Below the pieces are notes generated by a model. That model was not told the DNA's origin and ran no database searches. It saw nothing but the letters and a program-made list of their open reading frames with translations. This document shows positions 10,861 to 18,839 of a DNA stretch of 64,000 nt, one piece after another. Both the position numbers and the translations under genes were made by a program. The stretch is taken from contig NZ_JQKJ01000004.1 of NCBI RefSeq assembly GCF_000745975.1, forward strand, positions 62,001-126,000, written 5' to 3'. Source of the DNA: Desulfobacter vibrioformis DSM 8776. Lineage in GTDB: Bacteria > Desulfobacterota > Desulfobacteria > Desulfobacterales > Desulfobacteraceae. The number at the start of each line of letters is the position of its first letter. Position 1 is the stretch's first letter.

Positions 10861-11028
10861 TCAAGAACAACGAAGCCTTTTCAGTTTTTTCTTTGCATTC
10901 ACGTAAACTATTTTCCCATTTCGCCACTCAGGTATTTCCAAGTCCAGATTTGCTGCTTTTTCGATTGCTTTGATTGCGGCTCTGCGCATTGCATCAAGTG
11001 CAGATTTTGAATTAGATTCATTTTTCAT
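10861..11028 (-). CDS. Small basic protein paired with a zeta-toxin-like kinase
   Basis: A 55-residue frame starting MKNESNSKSALDAMRRAAIK and ending KKLKRLRCS. Its ATG overlaps the stop of the preceding kinase gene (ATGA), and a GGAGG motif inside that gene's 3' end lies 7 bases upstream of it. Arg/Lys-rich, probably one long helix followed by a short EIPEWRNGK segment. Translational coupling to a toxin-like kinase suggests a partner or antitoxin, which is inference. I recognise no named family. Confidence 0.6.
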   Translation of the reverse strand: MKNESNSKSALDAMRRAAIKAIEKAANLDLEIPEWRNGKIVYVNAKKKLKRLRCS

Positions 11029-11552
11029 TGTTTTTCCTCCATGATCAAAGGTTGATCTCCAGAATTATCGAAAACAATCCAGTCATCTACGAGCTGTTTA
11101 TAATGCTTTTGAAAATTATCCCAGCCTCTACTATACCTTCTGATAATCACATCTTCCGGCACACTATGCCCTCCTTGGGCAACCCGGAATCTTACGCGTC
11201 TCACCGCCAGTTCGGCATCGGGCAAATATAAAAAATACAATATGACTTCATAACCAACTGCCCGCCATTTTTTAATTCGATCAATGAAATTCAATCCACT
11301 TAGCGTTGTCTCAAATGCAAATGAAACTTTGTTTGAGGTCAATGTTTCGATACGTTTTAAAAATATTTTCCCCGCTTCTATGGCAATGCTTTCCGGGTTG
11401 AAAGGAGCAAGCCCTTTTGCAATCATATCAGCGTTTATAAAATTTAGGCATTCAGCCTCCACTGGGAGATAGTTCTCTGCAAAAGTGGTTTTTCCCGCCC
11501 CGTTAGGCCCTGCAATAATATAGCATTTTAGGCTTTTATTTTTCGACATCAT
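11025..11552 (-). CDS. Zeta toxin family P-loop kinase
   Basis: About 175 residues from the ATG at 11552 (or 174 from 11549), preceded by AGAAGAG. A Walker A motif, IIAGPNGAGKTT, lies near residues 12-23. FINADMIAKGL and FAFETTLSG follow, the typical zeta-toxin-like substrate region, and RRVRFRVAQGGHSVPEDVIIRRY resembles the lid arginines. Classical zeta toxins phosphorylate UDP-N-acetylglucosamine; short chromosomal relatives have uncertain targets. It forms an overlapping pair with a 55-residue gene. The frame extends further upstream to 11615 but without a good start context. Confidence 0.8.
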   Translation of the reverse strand: MMSKNKSLKCYIIAGPNGAGKTTFAENYLPVEAECLNFINADMIAKGLAPFNPESIAIEAGKIFLKRIETLTSNKVSFAFETTLSGLNFIDRIKKWRAVGYEVILYFLYLPDAELAVRRVRFRVAQGGHSVPEDVIIRRYSRGWDNFQKHYKQLVDDWIVFDNSGDQPLIMEEKQ

Positions 11553-11615
11553 TATCTCTTCTGATTTCAGCCAACTTATTGTGCAAAATATACCGTTTAA
11601 ACTATGATAGAACAA

Positions 11616-11839
11616 GGAGGAACTTCATAAGAATGCTGGGACTGAAAACTCAATAACGCTTGCATCAACCTAAATTCCCCAGGTACTCAGATATTGGGAA
11701 GGATATCCATAATACGATCAAGTAATACCAGGGTCCACAATTATGGTATGATTGAACTCTTTTCGGGGAATTATTCGATCACCACATATTGTATCTACCC
11801 TGAAATATCGAGAAGCAATTTTATATATTATACTCCTGC
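11616..11839. other. Intergenic region upstream of the zeta-like gene
   Basis: No coding sequence recognised. It should hold the minus-strand promoter of the kinase pair. No clear promoter or operator was picked out. Confidence 0.3.
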
Positions 11840-11988
11840 CTCAATGTCATAAAGTTAAGATGCTTCCGAATTAAAACCATGAAGAGCATGAAGGACATGA
11901 AGATTGATTTTCCGGCATATATTCTTCATGCTCTTCATGTCCTTCATGGTGAAATAAAATACTCAATGCTTAAGTTTATGACATTGAG
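11840..11988. repeat. Dispersed palindromic repeat family, copy 2
   Basis: A 149-bp near-identical relative of the element at 9182-9321, longer by one 9-base unit. Both termini are intact (CTCAATGTCATAAAG... and ...GTTTATGACATTGAG). No flanking target duplication is seen, in line with the neighbouring element end at 12251-12267 and a rearranged locus. Confidence 0.8.
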
Positions 11989-12254
11989 CATCACCTGCTC
12001 AAGATGTAATAGAGAAAAAGGATGATAAAAAAAAGCACGAACATAAATTGAATATGACACAGGCAATTTCAAAATCCAAAGATACACTCTTTTTACTTTT
12101 TGAAAGACCTCGTGAAATAATTGAACAGCTAATCCGGCAAATTCATACACTTTTTATGGGAGCAACAGAACCGATTAGACCTGGGCGTAAATTTGAACGA
12201 AAACATAAAGTTGCCAAAAGGGAGCATCATATGAATTTAAAACCTTGCCGTTAA
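11989..12254 (+). pseudogene. Gene fragment, possibly the C terminus of a transposase
   Basis: A frame open from the end of repeat copy 2 gives about 87 residues, including LFERPREIIEQLIRQIHTLF and a basic tail RPGRKFERKHKVAKREHH. It has no good start; an internal ATG is at 12054. The stop codon TAA sits inside a 17-base sequence (12251-12267) identical to the terminal repeat of the dispersed element family. A basic C terminus ending in a terminal inverted repeat is what a transposase 3' end looks like. Family not identified, so this is inference. Confidence 0.4.
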
Positions 12255-12267
12255 CTTTATGACATTG
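12251..12267. repeat. Solo terminal repeat of the dispersed family
   Basis: TTAACTTTATGACATTG matches the reverse complement of bases 9184-9200 of copy 1 exactly, and of the same part of copy 2. It lies 18 bases before the integrase start. Confidence 0.7.
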
Positions 12268-12285
12268 GGAAAAAGGTGAGTTAGA

Positions 12286-13533
12286 ATGGCACAATATAAG
12301 AGTACAAAATATCCGGGGGTGAGATATCGAGAGCATAAAACTCGGAAACATGGAATCCTGCTGGACCAGTATTTTTTTATTCGTTATCAGAAAGACGGCA
12401 GGCGGAAAGAGGAAGGCGTTGGTTGGGCGAGTGAGGGATGGACACCTCAAAAAGTTGCACTGAAATTGGCCGAACTCAAAGAAGCTGCTGCCACAGGTAA
12501 GGGTGAAAGTCGTTTGTCTGAAGCCAGGGCAAAACTTGAAGCCAAAAAGAAACTTGAAAAAAAGGCTGCAATGGAACAGGAGAAACGGGGAATAACCATC
12601 CATGAATTTTTTCACCAGATTTATTACCCGCAGATAAGGAAGGAAAAAACGCAGAGAACATACGAACGGGAAGAGTCTTTATTCAGGGTGTGGATTGATA
12701 AAAATATCGGCAAGCGGACTTTTTGGGATATTGGCAAGGGAGATGTCGAAAGCGTTTTTTATGACATGGTAGACTCCGGGAAAAGTGTCCGGACCGCTGA
12801 ATATGCCATGACGACGTTAAAACAGATATGGCGAGAAGCCAGGGAAGAGGGGTATGCTCCGGAAATGCCCATGGTATCTAAGACCATGAAAAAGAAGATC
12901 AGTCAGAATAATAACGCCAGGATTCGTTTTCTGTCCAGATCAGAAGCCCAGATACTTTTAGATGAGTTACATAAGGTCAGTATCCCCCTTTATGAAAAAA
13001 CATTAATCAGTCTGCATTGTGGCCTGAGAGCTTCCGAAATATTTAATCTGACTTGGTCCCGGGTAGATCTTGAGCACGGCATTTTTAATATCATTGACTC
13101 CAAGGGTGCTGACAGATCCGTGAACATGACAAAGGATGTTTCGGAACTGATGCAGCAGAAAGAAAAGGGCCAATTAAATGAACTTGTTTTTCCGGGTCGG
13201 GAGGGCAAGCCATCAACACAGATCAGCCAGAAATTCAGGGAAGTGGTCAATAAACTGTTTAATCAAGATGTGACGGATCGACGGGAGCGGGTTACCTTCC
13301 ACACCTGCCGGCATACCTGCGCCTCCTGGATGGTAAAGCAGGGGATCAGTCTTTATCTGGTTCAGAAGGTCCTTGGGCATTCCACCATTCAGGTAACTGA
13401 AAGATATTCTCATCTTGCCCCAGACCAATTAAAACTAGCCGCCGATGCCATTGATAGGGCAGTGGGGGAACACCGGGAAGAAAATATCCTGCCATTCAAG
13501 AAAAGGTGCTCACCCGCTAATACTTTGATTTAG
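12286..13533 (+). CDS. Tyrosine recombinase (phage-type integrase)
   Basis: A 415-residue integrase. It has an N-terminal arm-binding type region (KYPGVRYREHKTRKHGILLDQYFFIRY), a SAM-like core-binding domain (about 105-190) and a catalytic domain with Arg248 (HCGLRASEIFN), His339-x-x-Arg342 (HTCRHTC) and the nucleophile Tyr374 (VTERYSHL). It points toward tRNA-Gln, the usual arrangement for an island integrated at a tRNA 3' end. Its last codons (from about residue 407) are encoded by an inserted 153-bp repeat; without that insert the protein would end in FKKKE. Catalytic residues are unaffected. Confidence 0.92.
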   Translation: MAQYKSTKYPGVRYREHKTRKHGILLDQYFFIRYQKDGRRKEEGVGWASEGWTPQKVALKLAELKEAAATGKGESRLSEARAKLEAKKKLEKKAAMEQEKRGITIHEFFHQIYYPQIRKEKTQRTYEREESLFRVWIDKNIGKRTFWDIGKGDVESVFYDMVDSGKSVRTAEYAMTTLKQIWREAREEGYAPEMPMVSKTMKKKISQNNNARIRFLSRSEAQILLDELHKVSIPLYEKTLISLHCGLRASEIFNLTWSRVDLEHGIFNIIDSKGADRSVNMTKDVSELMQQKEKGQLNELVFPGREGKPSTQISQKFREVVNKLFNQDVTDRRERVTFHTCRHTCASWMVKQGISLYLVQKVLGHSTIQVTERYSHLAPDQLKLAADAIDRAVGEHREENILPFKKRCSPANTLI

Positions 13534-13657
13534 AATTAACTTATTATTTCAGATGGTTGGAATAGATAAGTCCGTTGCTTTCACCCTCTGTTTTTCATGG
13601 AAATTCAGAGAATTCGAATGACCAAAATCATAATCAAAGTATTAGCGGGTGAGCACC
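13505..13657. mobile_element. 153-bp MITE with perfect 26-bp inverted termini
   Basis: Bases 13505-13530 (starting GGTGCTCACCCGCTAATAC) are the exact reverse complement of 13632-13657. The element is bounded by the 8-base direct repeat CAAGAAAA (13497-13504 and 13658-13665), a target-site duplication. The 101-base centre has no coding capacity. It landed in the last codons of the integrase and provides that gene's present stop codon. The parent insertion sequence family is not identified; no transposase with these ends is seen here. Confidence 0.88.
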
Positions 13658-13687
13658 CAAGAAAAAGGAATGATAAAAAATATGTGA

Positions 13688-13903
13688 TCATGCAAAAGAA
13701 GGGGCTACATATCTGCACAACTTGAGCGGTGTGAAAAGGCCCTTGAAGTCATTTGGGTACAGGAGGCGTTAAGACGCTTAAAAGTTTATAAATCAGGCCA
13801 TATGAAGAGCAAAGCAAGTGCAGATGTTTTTTTCAATGCACGGGCTAACCTCAAAAAAATAAGTGGGAACCAGAGCATTAAACAAAAGGATAATCATCCA
13901 TGA
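13688..13903 (+). pseudogene. Start-less coding remnant overlapping hicB
   Basis: An open frame without a usable start gives about 71 residues, including EALRRLKVYKSGHMKSKASADVF. This faintly resembles the C-terminal half of small addiction-module components. Its TGA overlaps the hicB ATG (ATGA), as for a coupled gene pair, so it looks like a 5'-truncated upstream gene. The assignment to an antitoxin family is weak. Confidence 0.35.
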
Positions 13904-14121
13904 AAAGATATTTGACAGCAATCATTGAAAAAGAGGGGAGCGGCTACGTCTCCTTGTGTCCAGAACTGGACATAGCCAGCCAAGGGGAAACCGTTTCCGA
14001 AGCAAGGGAAAATCTACAGGAAGCCCTTGAACTGTTTTTTGAATGTGCATCCCCGGAAGAAATAGAGACCCGGCTTAAAGGGGAAATCTATATCACCCAG
14101 ATGGAGGTTGCCGTTGGTTAA
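13900..14121 (+). CDS. hicB: HicB-like antitoxin
   Basis: A 73-residue protein with the HicB fold pattern: a strand with YLTAIIEKEGSGYVSLCPELDIASQGET followed by the helix SEARENLQEALELFF. HicB antitoxins neutralise the HicA mRNA interferase and repress the operon, but this short form has no C-terminal DNA-binding domain. A truncated hicA start follows and overlaps its 3' end, so the system is probably inactive as a toxin-antitoxin module. Confidence 0.75.
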   Translation: MKRYLTAIIEKEGSGYVSLCPELDIASQGETVSEARENLQEALELFFECASPEEIETRLKGEIYITQMEVAVG

Positions 14122-14152
14122 ACTGCGGGTCTTAATGGGTGCAATTCAATAA
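14114..14152 (+). pseudogene. hicA: Truncated hicA toxin remnant
   Basis: A TTG start overlapping hicB gives MVKLRVL, matching the usual HicA beginning (MxKLxVLSG), then the frame loses similarity and stops after 12 codons. The break falls at GGTCTTAATGG, a sequence repeated at 14299-14309, which hints at a deletion or insertion between the two copies. Confidence 0.5.
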
Positions 14153-14402
14153 TTTAGGTTTGGGCCTGATTACGGGTATTTTGCATAAAAAGTCAAAATG
14201 TGCCATTCATAACCTACTGATTTTATAGAACCTGAATTTTATGATTGGTCTGTTATCTTGCCAAAAAGTATCAAATCTAAATTATCGGTTTGCACCCGGT
14301 CTTAATGGTGGAATCCAGCCTTATTATGAAATGCCTAAATTTGGACCGAATGGGTCATGTGGTGAAAGGCCATGAAGCATCAATTCGATTTAATTAATAT
14401 CG
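14153..14402. other. Intergenic remnant DNA
   Basis: No gene recognised. It contains the second copy of the GGTCTTAATGG motif. AT-rich and probably degraded island DNA. Confidence 0.3.
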
Positions 14403-14639
14403 TTGAATTTTTTAAAACCGTCTTTGCCAGTCGTGTTTGTGGGCTTGAAGCCGACCGGGAGGAAGGAAGGAAAAAAACAAAAGATTTTGTATCACACCAA
14501 GATTGTCAATATTAGGCTCAATGCGATATCGGGCAAGCATCGTGTGGTAGAAATTTTTGACCCCGCCACAAAAACCGCAAAATATTTGTTAACTGATCAG
14601 CTCATCTGGGAAGCCACCAAATCAGCTCCCATTCCGTAA
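14403..14639 (+). CDS. Hypothetical protein, doubtful
   Basis: A 78-residue frame from a TTG start. The second half (KIVNIRLNAISGKHRVVEIF and on to KTAKYLLTDQLIWEATKS) looks protein-like, with alternating hydrophobic residues. No ribosome-binding site, no motif and no recognised family. It may be the tail of a decayed gene. Confidence 0.25.
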   Translation: MNFLKPSLPVVFVGLKPTGRKEGKKQKILYHTKIVNIRLNAISGKHRVVEIFDPATKTAKYLLTDQLIWEATKSAPIP

Positions 14640-14670
14640 AAAAGTGGGGGGGCTAAATGCTTCAAACACA

Positions 14671-14706
14671 AAAAAAGCTTTCAGGGAAAAACCTTGAAAG
14701 CTTTTA
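14671..14706 (-). terminator. Intrinsic terminator of tRNA-Gln
   Basis: AAAAGCTTTCA and TGAAAGCTTTT form a strong stem with a short loop. On the minus strand a T-tract follows. It lies directly downstream of the tRNA 3' end; the symmetry would also allow use in the other direction. Confidence 0.7.
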
Positions 14707-14713
14707 TAATCAA

Positions 14714-14787
14714 TGGCTGGCTGATAAGGATTCGAACCTTAATTGACGGAGTCAGAGTCCGTAGTCCTGCCGTTGGACGATCAGCCA
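14714..14787 (-). tRNA. tRNA-Gln (CUG)
   Basis: A cloverleaf on the minus strand: acceptor TGGCTGA/TCAGCCA, anticodon stem ACGGA/TCCGT around loop CTCTGAC (anticodon CTG, reading CAG), a GGTTCGAATC T-arm, and an encoded CCA. Its 3' end faces the integrase-bearing island, so it is the likely attachment site. Confidence 0.95.
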
Positions 14788-14975
14788 GCAGAAAAACAAC
14801 GTTCGCGTATATACAATAAGGGCATCATTGAAGTCAAGAAGAAAATATTCGTTGAAAGTTAAGATTGAATTGGGATATGGTTTCTTATTTTGATCAATAT
14901 CACTGGGGCTCAAAAAGGCAAGTCGTTTAAATCCAAAGCGGTATACCCGGCCCATTTTATAATTAATTAAAATAT

Positions 14976-15821
14976 ATGAACAACAGTATGGTTGATTTGA
15001 AAGAGTCCGGAAAAGAGCTGCTGGCCCAAAATAAAGAATTTTCCACGCTAATTAATGTGTTAAAAGAATTTTCTGGCCTGGCCATTGCATTTTCAGGGGG
15101 GGCAGATTCTGCGTTTTTGCTTGCTGCAGCACGTATTGCAGGGCAGGGCCTGGTATTACCTGTTACCATTGTTTCTGATTTTTTTACGTCTGGAGAAAAA
15201 GAACGGGTGATCCGTTTGGGTCAATATTTGGGCACAGCCCCAATTCTTGTTCCTGCAACTATACTGGATGATGCCAGGGTAACCCGGAATACGGACAGAC
15301 GCTGTTATTTTTGTAAATTGTTTTTATTTTCCAGGGTCGTGGCGGAAGCAAAGAAACGCGGGGTTCATACCTTTTTGCACGGGGCAAATCTGGACGATTT
15401 GCAGGAATTTCGGCCAGGCATGGAAGCGGCCCGGGAGCTGGGTTTTAAAACGCCTTTGGTGGCGGCTGGTTTTACAAAGGAAAAAATCCGTGCATGCTCA
15501 AAAATACTGGGGCTTGAGACCTGGGATTTACCTGCCCAGTCCTGCCTGGCCACCCGTATCCCCCACGGAGATATCATCACGAAAGAAAAACTGGTAAGAG
15601 TTGAGCGGGCAGAGGCCTGTCTCAATGGATTGGGTTTTGGTCGAGTACGGGTCCGGTGTCATGGTAGACTGGCCCGAATTGAATTATGTCCTGATCAACT
15701 GAATCGCTTGGGGAAACCGGAGCTCAGGCAGGAAGTAGTACAGAGAATTAAAGGGGTGGGTTTTCATTCTGTCTGCATGGATCTGGAGGGCTATACGCCG
15801 GCGTCCAAGGTGCAAATATAA
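14976..15821 (+). CDS. larE: ATP-dependent sacrificial sulfur transferase LarE
   Basis: A PP-loop enzyme of 281 residues that donates sulfur to the nickel-pincer nucleotide cofactor of lactate racemase-type enzymes. AFSGGADSAFLL near residues 38-49 is the PP-loop. PAQSCLATRIPHG holds the conserved cysteine (Cys190), which in the well-studied enzyme is converted to dehydroalanine. The other cofactor genes (larB, larC) and larA are not in this window, so it stands alone here. Divergent from tRNA-Gln. Confidence 0.88.
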   Translation: MNNSMVDLKESGKELLAQNKEFSTLINVLKEFSGLAIAFSGGADSAFLLAAARIAGQGLVLPVTIVSDFFTSGEKERVIRLGQYLGTAPILVPATILDDARVTRNTDRRCYFCKLFLFSRVVAEAKKRGVHTFLHGANLDDLQEFRPGMEAARELGFKTPLVAAGFTKEKIRACSKILGLETWDLPAQSCLATRIPHGDIITKEKLVRVERAEACLNGLGFGRVRVRCHGRLARIELCPDQLNRLGKPELRQEVVQRIKGVGFHSVCMDLEGYTPASKVQI

Positions 15822-15871
15822 ATCGCCCCCAGCGTTATGCACTGCCGGGGACGAAGAAATTTCGGGGCGAT
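15822..15871. terminator. Hairpin between convergent larE and ndk
   Basis: ATCGCCCC (15822-15829) pairs with GGGGCGAT (15864-15871), directly between two convergent stop codons. There is no T-run, so its role as a bidirectional terminator is only likely. Confidence 0.4.
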
Positions 15872-15872
15872 G

Positions 15873-16292
15873 CTAACGGGAATGCAGTTCTAATTCGTTG
15901 AAGAAATAACCGATTTCAAATGCAGCGGTTTCCGGGGCATCAGAGCCGTGGACAACATTCTTTTCAATGTCCGTGGCATATTCCCTGCGAATGGTGCCTT
16001 CTTCTGCTTCTTTGAAATTTGTGGCGCCCATCAGTGTTCTGTTTTTTGCGATAACATCTTCGCCTTCAAGCACCATTACAACGATGGGGCCGGATGTCAT
16101 GAAGTCAGTCAGGCTGTCGAAAAAAGGACGTTCCTTATGGACTGCATAAAAACCCTGGGCCTGGGATTTGCTCAGATGGATCATTTTCATGGCTGCGATT
16201 TTAATGCCGTTGGTTTCAAACCGTTTGATGACTTCGCCGATGATGTTTTTTCCTACACCGTCAGGTTTGATAATGGATAAGGTTCTTTCCAC
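15873..16292 (-). CDS. ndk: Nucleoside diphosphate kinase
   Basis: Transfers the gamma-phosphate of ATP to nucleoside diphosphates. At 139 residues it has the usual length. The phosphorylated histidine is His115 in NVVHGSD, and the N-terminal [12 protein letters not shown] is typical. The start is GTG, 8 bases after a strong AAAGGAG site. It is transcribed divergently from coaE. Confidence 0.97.
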   Translation of the reverse strand: MERTLSIIKPDGVGKNIIGEVIKRFETNGIKIAAMKMIHLSKSQAQGFYAVHKERPFFDSLTDFMTSGPIVVMVLEGEDVIAKNRTLMGATNFKEAEEGTIRREYATDIEKNVVHGSDAPETAAFEIGYFFNELELHSR

Positions 16293-16426
16293 GTATGTTC
16301 TCCTTTAAAAAAAAGTTAATGGGTGATTTAACGGGCTTGATAAGTATCACAGGAATATATTATAAGTCAAACCCGTTAAACACTAGGAATTGAAGGGAAA
16401 AAAAATTAATATCACGATGGAATACA

Positions 16427-17038
16427 ATGCTTAAAATAGGCGTGACAGGATCGGCAGGCTCGGGAAAGAGTCTTGTGTGTGAGGGATTTCGGCGTATCGG
16501 CCTGATCACCCTGGATTGCGACGAAATTGCAAGGCAGGTAGTTGCGCCGGGACAGGCTGCGTATAATCAGGTGGTTAAGGCGTTTGGGCCCGGGATTGTG
16601 GCCTCGGATCGAACTTTGGATCGCCCGGCCCTGAGACGTATGATTGTAACCACAAAAGGCAGCCGGGAAAAACTTGAATCCATTCTGCATCCTGTGATTA
16701 TCAGCGAAACAGTCAGGCAGATGGATGAAGCGGTCCATTCAAAGCAAACATCCTGTGCGGTTGAAGTCCCGCTTTTATTTGAACTTGGTATGGAAAATCT
16801 TTTCGATGTGATTGTGGTGGTGACAGCTGCGGACAGCACCCTTGTTGACCGGATTGCCGGCCGGGACGGTGTGGGCCGGGAAAGTGCCCAAAAGCTTTTA
16901 GCCATCCAGATGCCCCAGTCTGAAAAGATCCAAAAGGCCGATTATGTTATTGAAAACACAGGTGAGCCGGAAGCTGTTTTTAAATCAGTGGATGTTTTGT
17001 ACCGAAAACTTGTCAATCAGCGCTTGACAAAAAAATAA
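16427..17038 (+). CDS. coaE: Dephospho-CoA kinase
   Basis: Catalyses the last step of coenzyme A synthesis, phosphorylation of the ribose 3' hydroxyl of dephospho-CoA. 203 residues. The P-loop GVTGSAGSGKS lies near the N terminus, followed by LDCDEIARQV, and VEVPLLFELGMENLFD is the family motif. It lies upstream of rho, separated by 167 bases that could hold a promoter. Confidence 0.95.
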   Translation: MLKIGVTGSAGSGKSLVCEGFRRIGLITLDCDEIARQVVAPGQAAYNQVVKAFGPGIVASDRTLDRPALRRMIVTTKGSREKLESILHPVIISETVRQMDEAVHSKQTSCAVEVPLLFELGMENLFDVIVVVTAADSTLVDRIAGRDGVGRESAQKLLAIQMPQSEKIQKADYVIENTGEPEAVFKSVDVLYRKLVNQRLTKK

Positions 17039-17205
17039 TAATACCTTAATTGTTTTTTAAATTACTGAAGTTTCACATTATCGGTCTTTTTTTCCCGCAG
17101 GGTCGGTTGGCCTCCAGATTATCAAAAAGGCATCCCCAAAAAAAAATTGCATTGTGAATTCATATATCCATTTAACCAGACTGACGGATCAGATCAGGAG
17201 ATTGC

Positions 17206-18453
17206 ATGAATCTTGTAGAACTCAATAAGATGAAAATCAGTGAGCTCACCAAACTTGCCAAAAAATATAATATTCAGGGGATTGGCGGCCTGAAGAAACA
17301 GGAGCTGATCTTTGCCCTGCTCCAGGCCAATATTGAAGAAAGCGGTCAGATCTACGGTGAAGGCACCCTTGAAATCCTTCCGGACGGATTTGGCTTTTTG
17401 AGGGCGCCGGGGTACAATTATCTGGCCGGCCCCGACGATATTTATGTATCTCCCTCCCAGATCCGGCGGTTTAATCTGCGTACCGGAGATACCATCTCCG
17501 GCCAGGTCCGCCAGCCCAAGGATTCTGAACGGTATTTTGCACTGCTGAAGGTGGAGGCCGTCAATTTTATGAATCCTGAAATGGCGGCTGAAACCATTTT
17601 GTTTGATAACCTGCTGCCCCTGTATCCGGATCGTAAAATGAATCTTGAGGCAGAGCCTGATAATTATTCCATGCGGGTCATTGATCTGATGTCCCCCATC
17701 GGATTCGGCCAGCGCGGCCTTATTGTGTCCCCGCCCAAGGCCGGCAAGACCATGCTGCTCCAGAACATTGCCAATTCCATGATCAAGGCTCATAAAAATC
17801 TGGTTCCCATGATTCTGCTCATTGATGAACGCCCCGAAGAGGTGACGGACATGGCCCGTTCCGTGGATGCGGAAGTGATTTCCTCCACCTTTGACGAACC
17901 TTCAGAGCGCCATGTACAGGTGGCTGAAATGGTCATTGAAAAGGCCAAGCGGATTGTGGAACAGGGCCATGATGTCGTGATTCTTTTAGATAGTATCACA
18001 CGCCTTGCAAGGGCGTATAATTCGGTGATGCCGCCTTCCGGAAAAATTTTGTCCGGTGGTGTGGATTCCAATGCCCTGGACCGTCCAAAACGGTTTTTCG
18101 GGGCAGCCCGGAACATAGAGGAAGGCGGCAGCCTGACCATTATTGCCACAGCGCTTGTGGATACCGGGTCCAGAATGGATGAGGTTATTTTTGAAGAATT
18201 CAAGGGTACGGGTAACATGGAACTTGTACTTGATCGAAAGCTTGCGGACAAGCGTGTATTCCCTGCCATTGATATGAACCGTTCCGGTACCCGGAAAGAG
18301 GAGCTGCTCCTTGAGCCTGATGTGCTGAACCGGGTCTGGATTTTAAGAAAATTGCTTTCAAGTTTAAATTCTGTGGATGCAATGCAGTTTTTGCTTGAAA
18401 AAATGAACGGAACAAAAGATAATAAAGAATTTCTTGAAATGATGAATTCATAA
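17206..18453 (+). CDS. rho: Transcription termination factor Rho
   Basis: Hexameric RNA-dependent ATPase that ends transcription. 415 residues, without the long N-terminal insertion of some phyla. An N-terminal Rho-N domain ([20 protein letters not shown]) is followed by the cold-shock-like RNA-binding domain (about 50-120) and the RecA-like core with Walker A SPPKAGKT and Walker [17 protein letters not shown]. The ATG follows an AGGAG motif. The rho-rpmE-prfA-prmC order is common in related bacteria. Confidence 0.98.
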   Translation: MNLVELNKMKISELTKLAKKYNIQGIGGLKKQELIFALLQANIEESGQIYGEGTLEILPDGFGFLRAPGYNYLAGPDDIYVSPSQIRRFNLRTGDTISGQVRQPKDSERYFALLKVEAVNFMNPEMAAETILFDNLLPLYPDRKMNLEAEPDNYSMRVIDLMSPIGFGQRGLIVSPPKAGKTMLLQNIANSMIKAHKNLVPMILLIDERPEEVTDMARSVDAEVISSTFDEPSERHVQVAEMVIEKAKRIVEQGHDVVILLDSITRLARAYNSVMPPSGKILSGGVDSNALDRPKRFFGAARNIEEGGSLTIIATALVDTGSRMDEVIFEEFKGTGNMELVLDRKLADKRVFPAIDMNRSGTRKEELLLEPDVLNRVWILRKLLSSLNSVDAMQFLLEKMNGTKDNKEFLEMMNS

Positions 18454-18543
18454 TAGAAAATTTTATTAAAAGACCTGTTAGGGGTTTAACCTATATTTTA
18501 TTTAAGTCTTTTATGACGAAGACTGCAAGGAGTTACGTGTAAG

Positions 18544-18762
18544 ATGAAAAAAGACACCCATCCGAACTACACTAAAACAACAGCAACCTGTGCCTGTGGC
18601 GCAACATTTGACATCAGTTCCACAAAAGAGAATATCAAGGTGGAAATTTGCTCCCAGTGCCATCCCTTTTTCACCGGGAAGCAGAAACTGGTTGACTCTG
18701 CCGGCCGTATTGACCGTTTCAAGAAAAAATACGCAGGGTTTGACGCAACCAAACTGGTTTAG
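18544..18762 (+). CDS. rpmE: Ribosomal protein L31
   Basis: A 72-residue 50S protein of the zinc-binding type: cysteines in TCACGATF and ICSQCHPF give the CxC and CxxC pairs. [24 protein letters not shown] is the family signature. A terminator follows. Confidence 0.97.
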   Translation: MKKDTHPNYTKTTATCACGATFDISSTKENIKVEICSQCHPFFTGKQKLVDSAGRIDRFKKKYAGFDATKLV

Positions 18763-18786
18763 CTGTTATATCGGCAGATATGCAAG

Positions 18787-18813
18787 AGGGGTCTTGAACA
18801 AAGACCCCTTTTT
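18787..18813 (+). terminator. Intrinsic terminator after rpmE
   Basis: AGGGGTCTT and AAGACCCCT pair around a 5-base loop, followed by a T-tract. It lies just before prfA, so it may only partly stop transcription. Confidence 0.75.
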
Positions 18814-18839
18814 GAATTTTTATCCGGGGCGCTTTGACA

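Noticed and set aside
10679-10927. An 82-residue minus-strand frame
   Set aside because: It overlaps the 55-residue gene in another frame; the latter has a ribosome-binding site and translational coupling.
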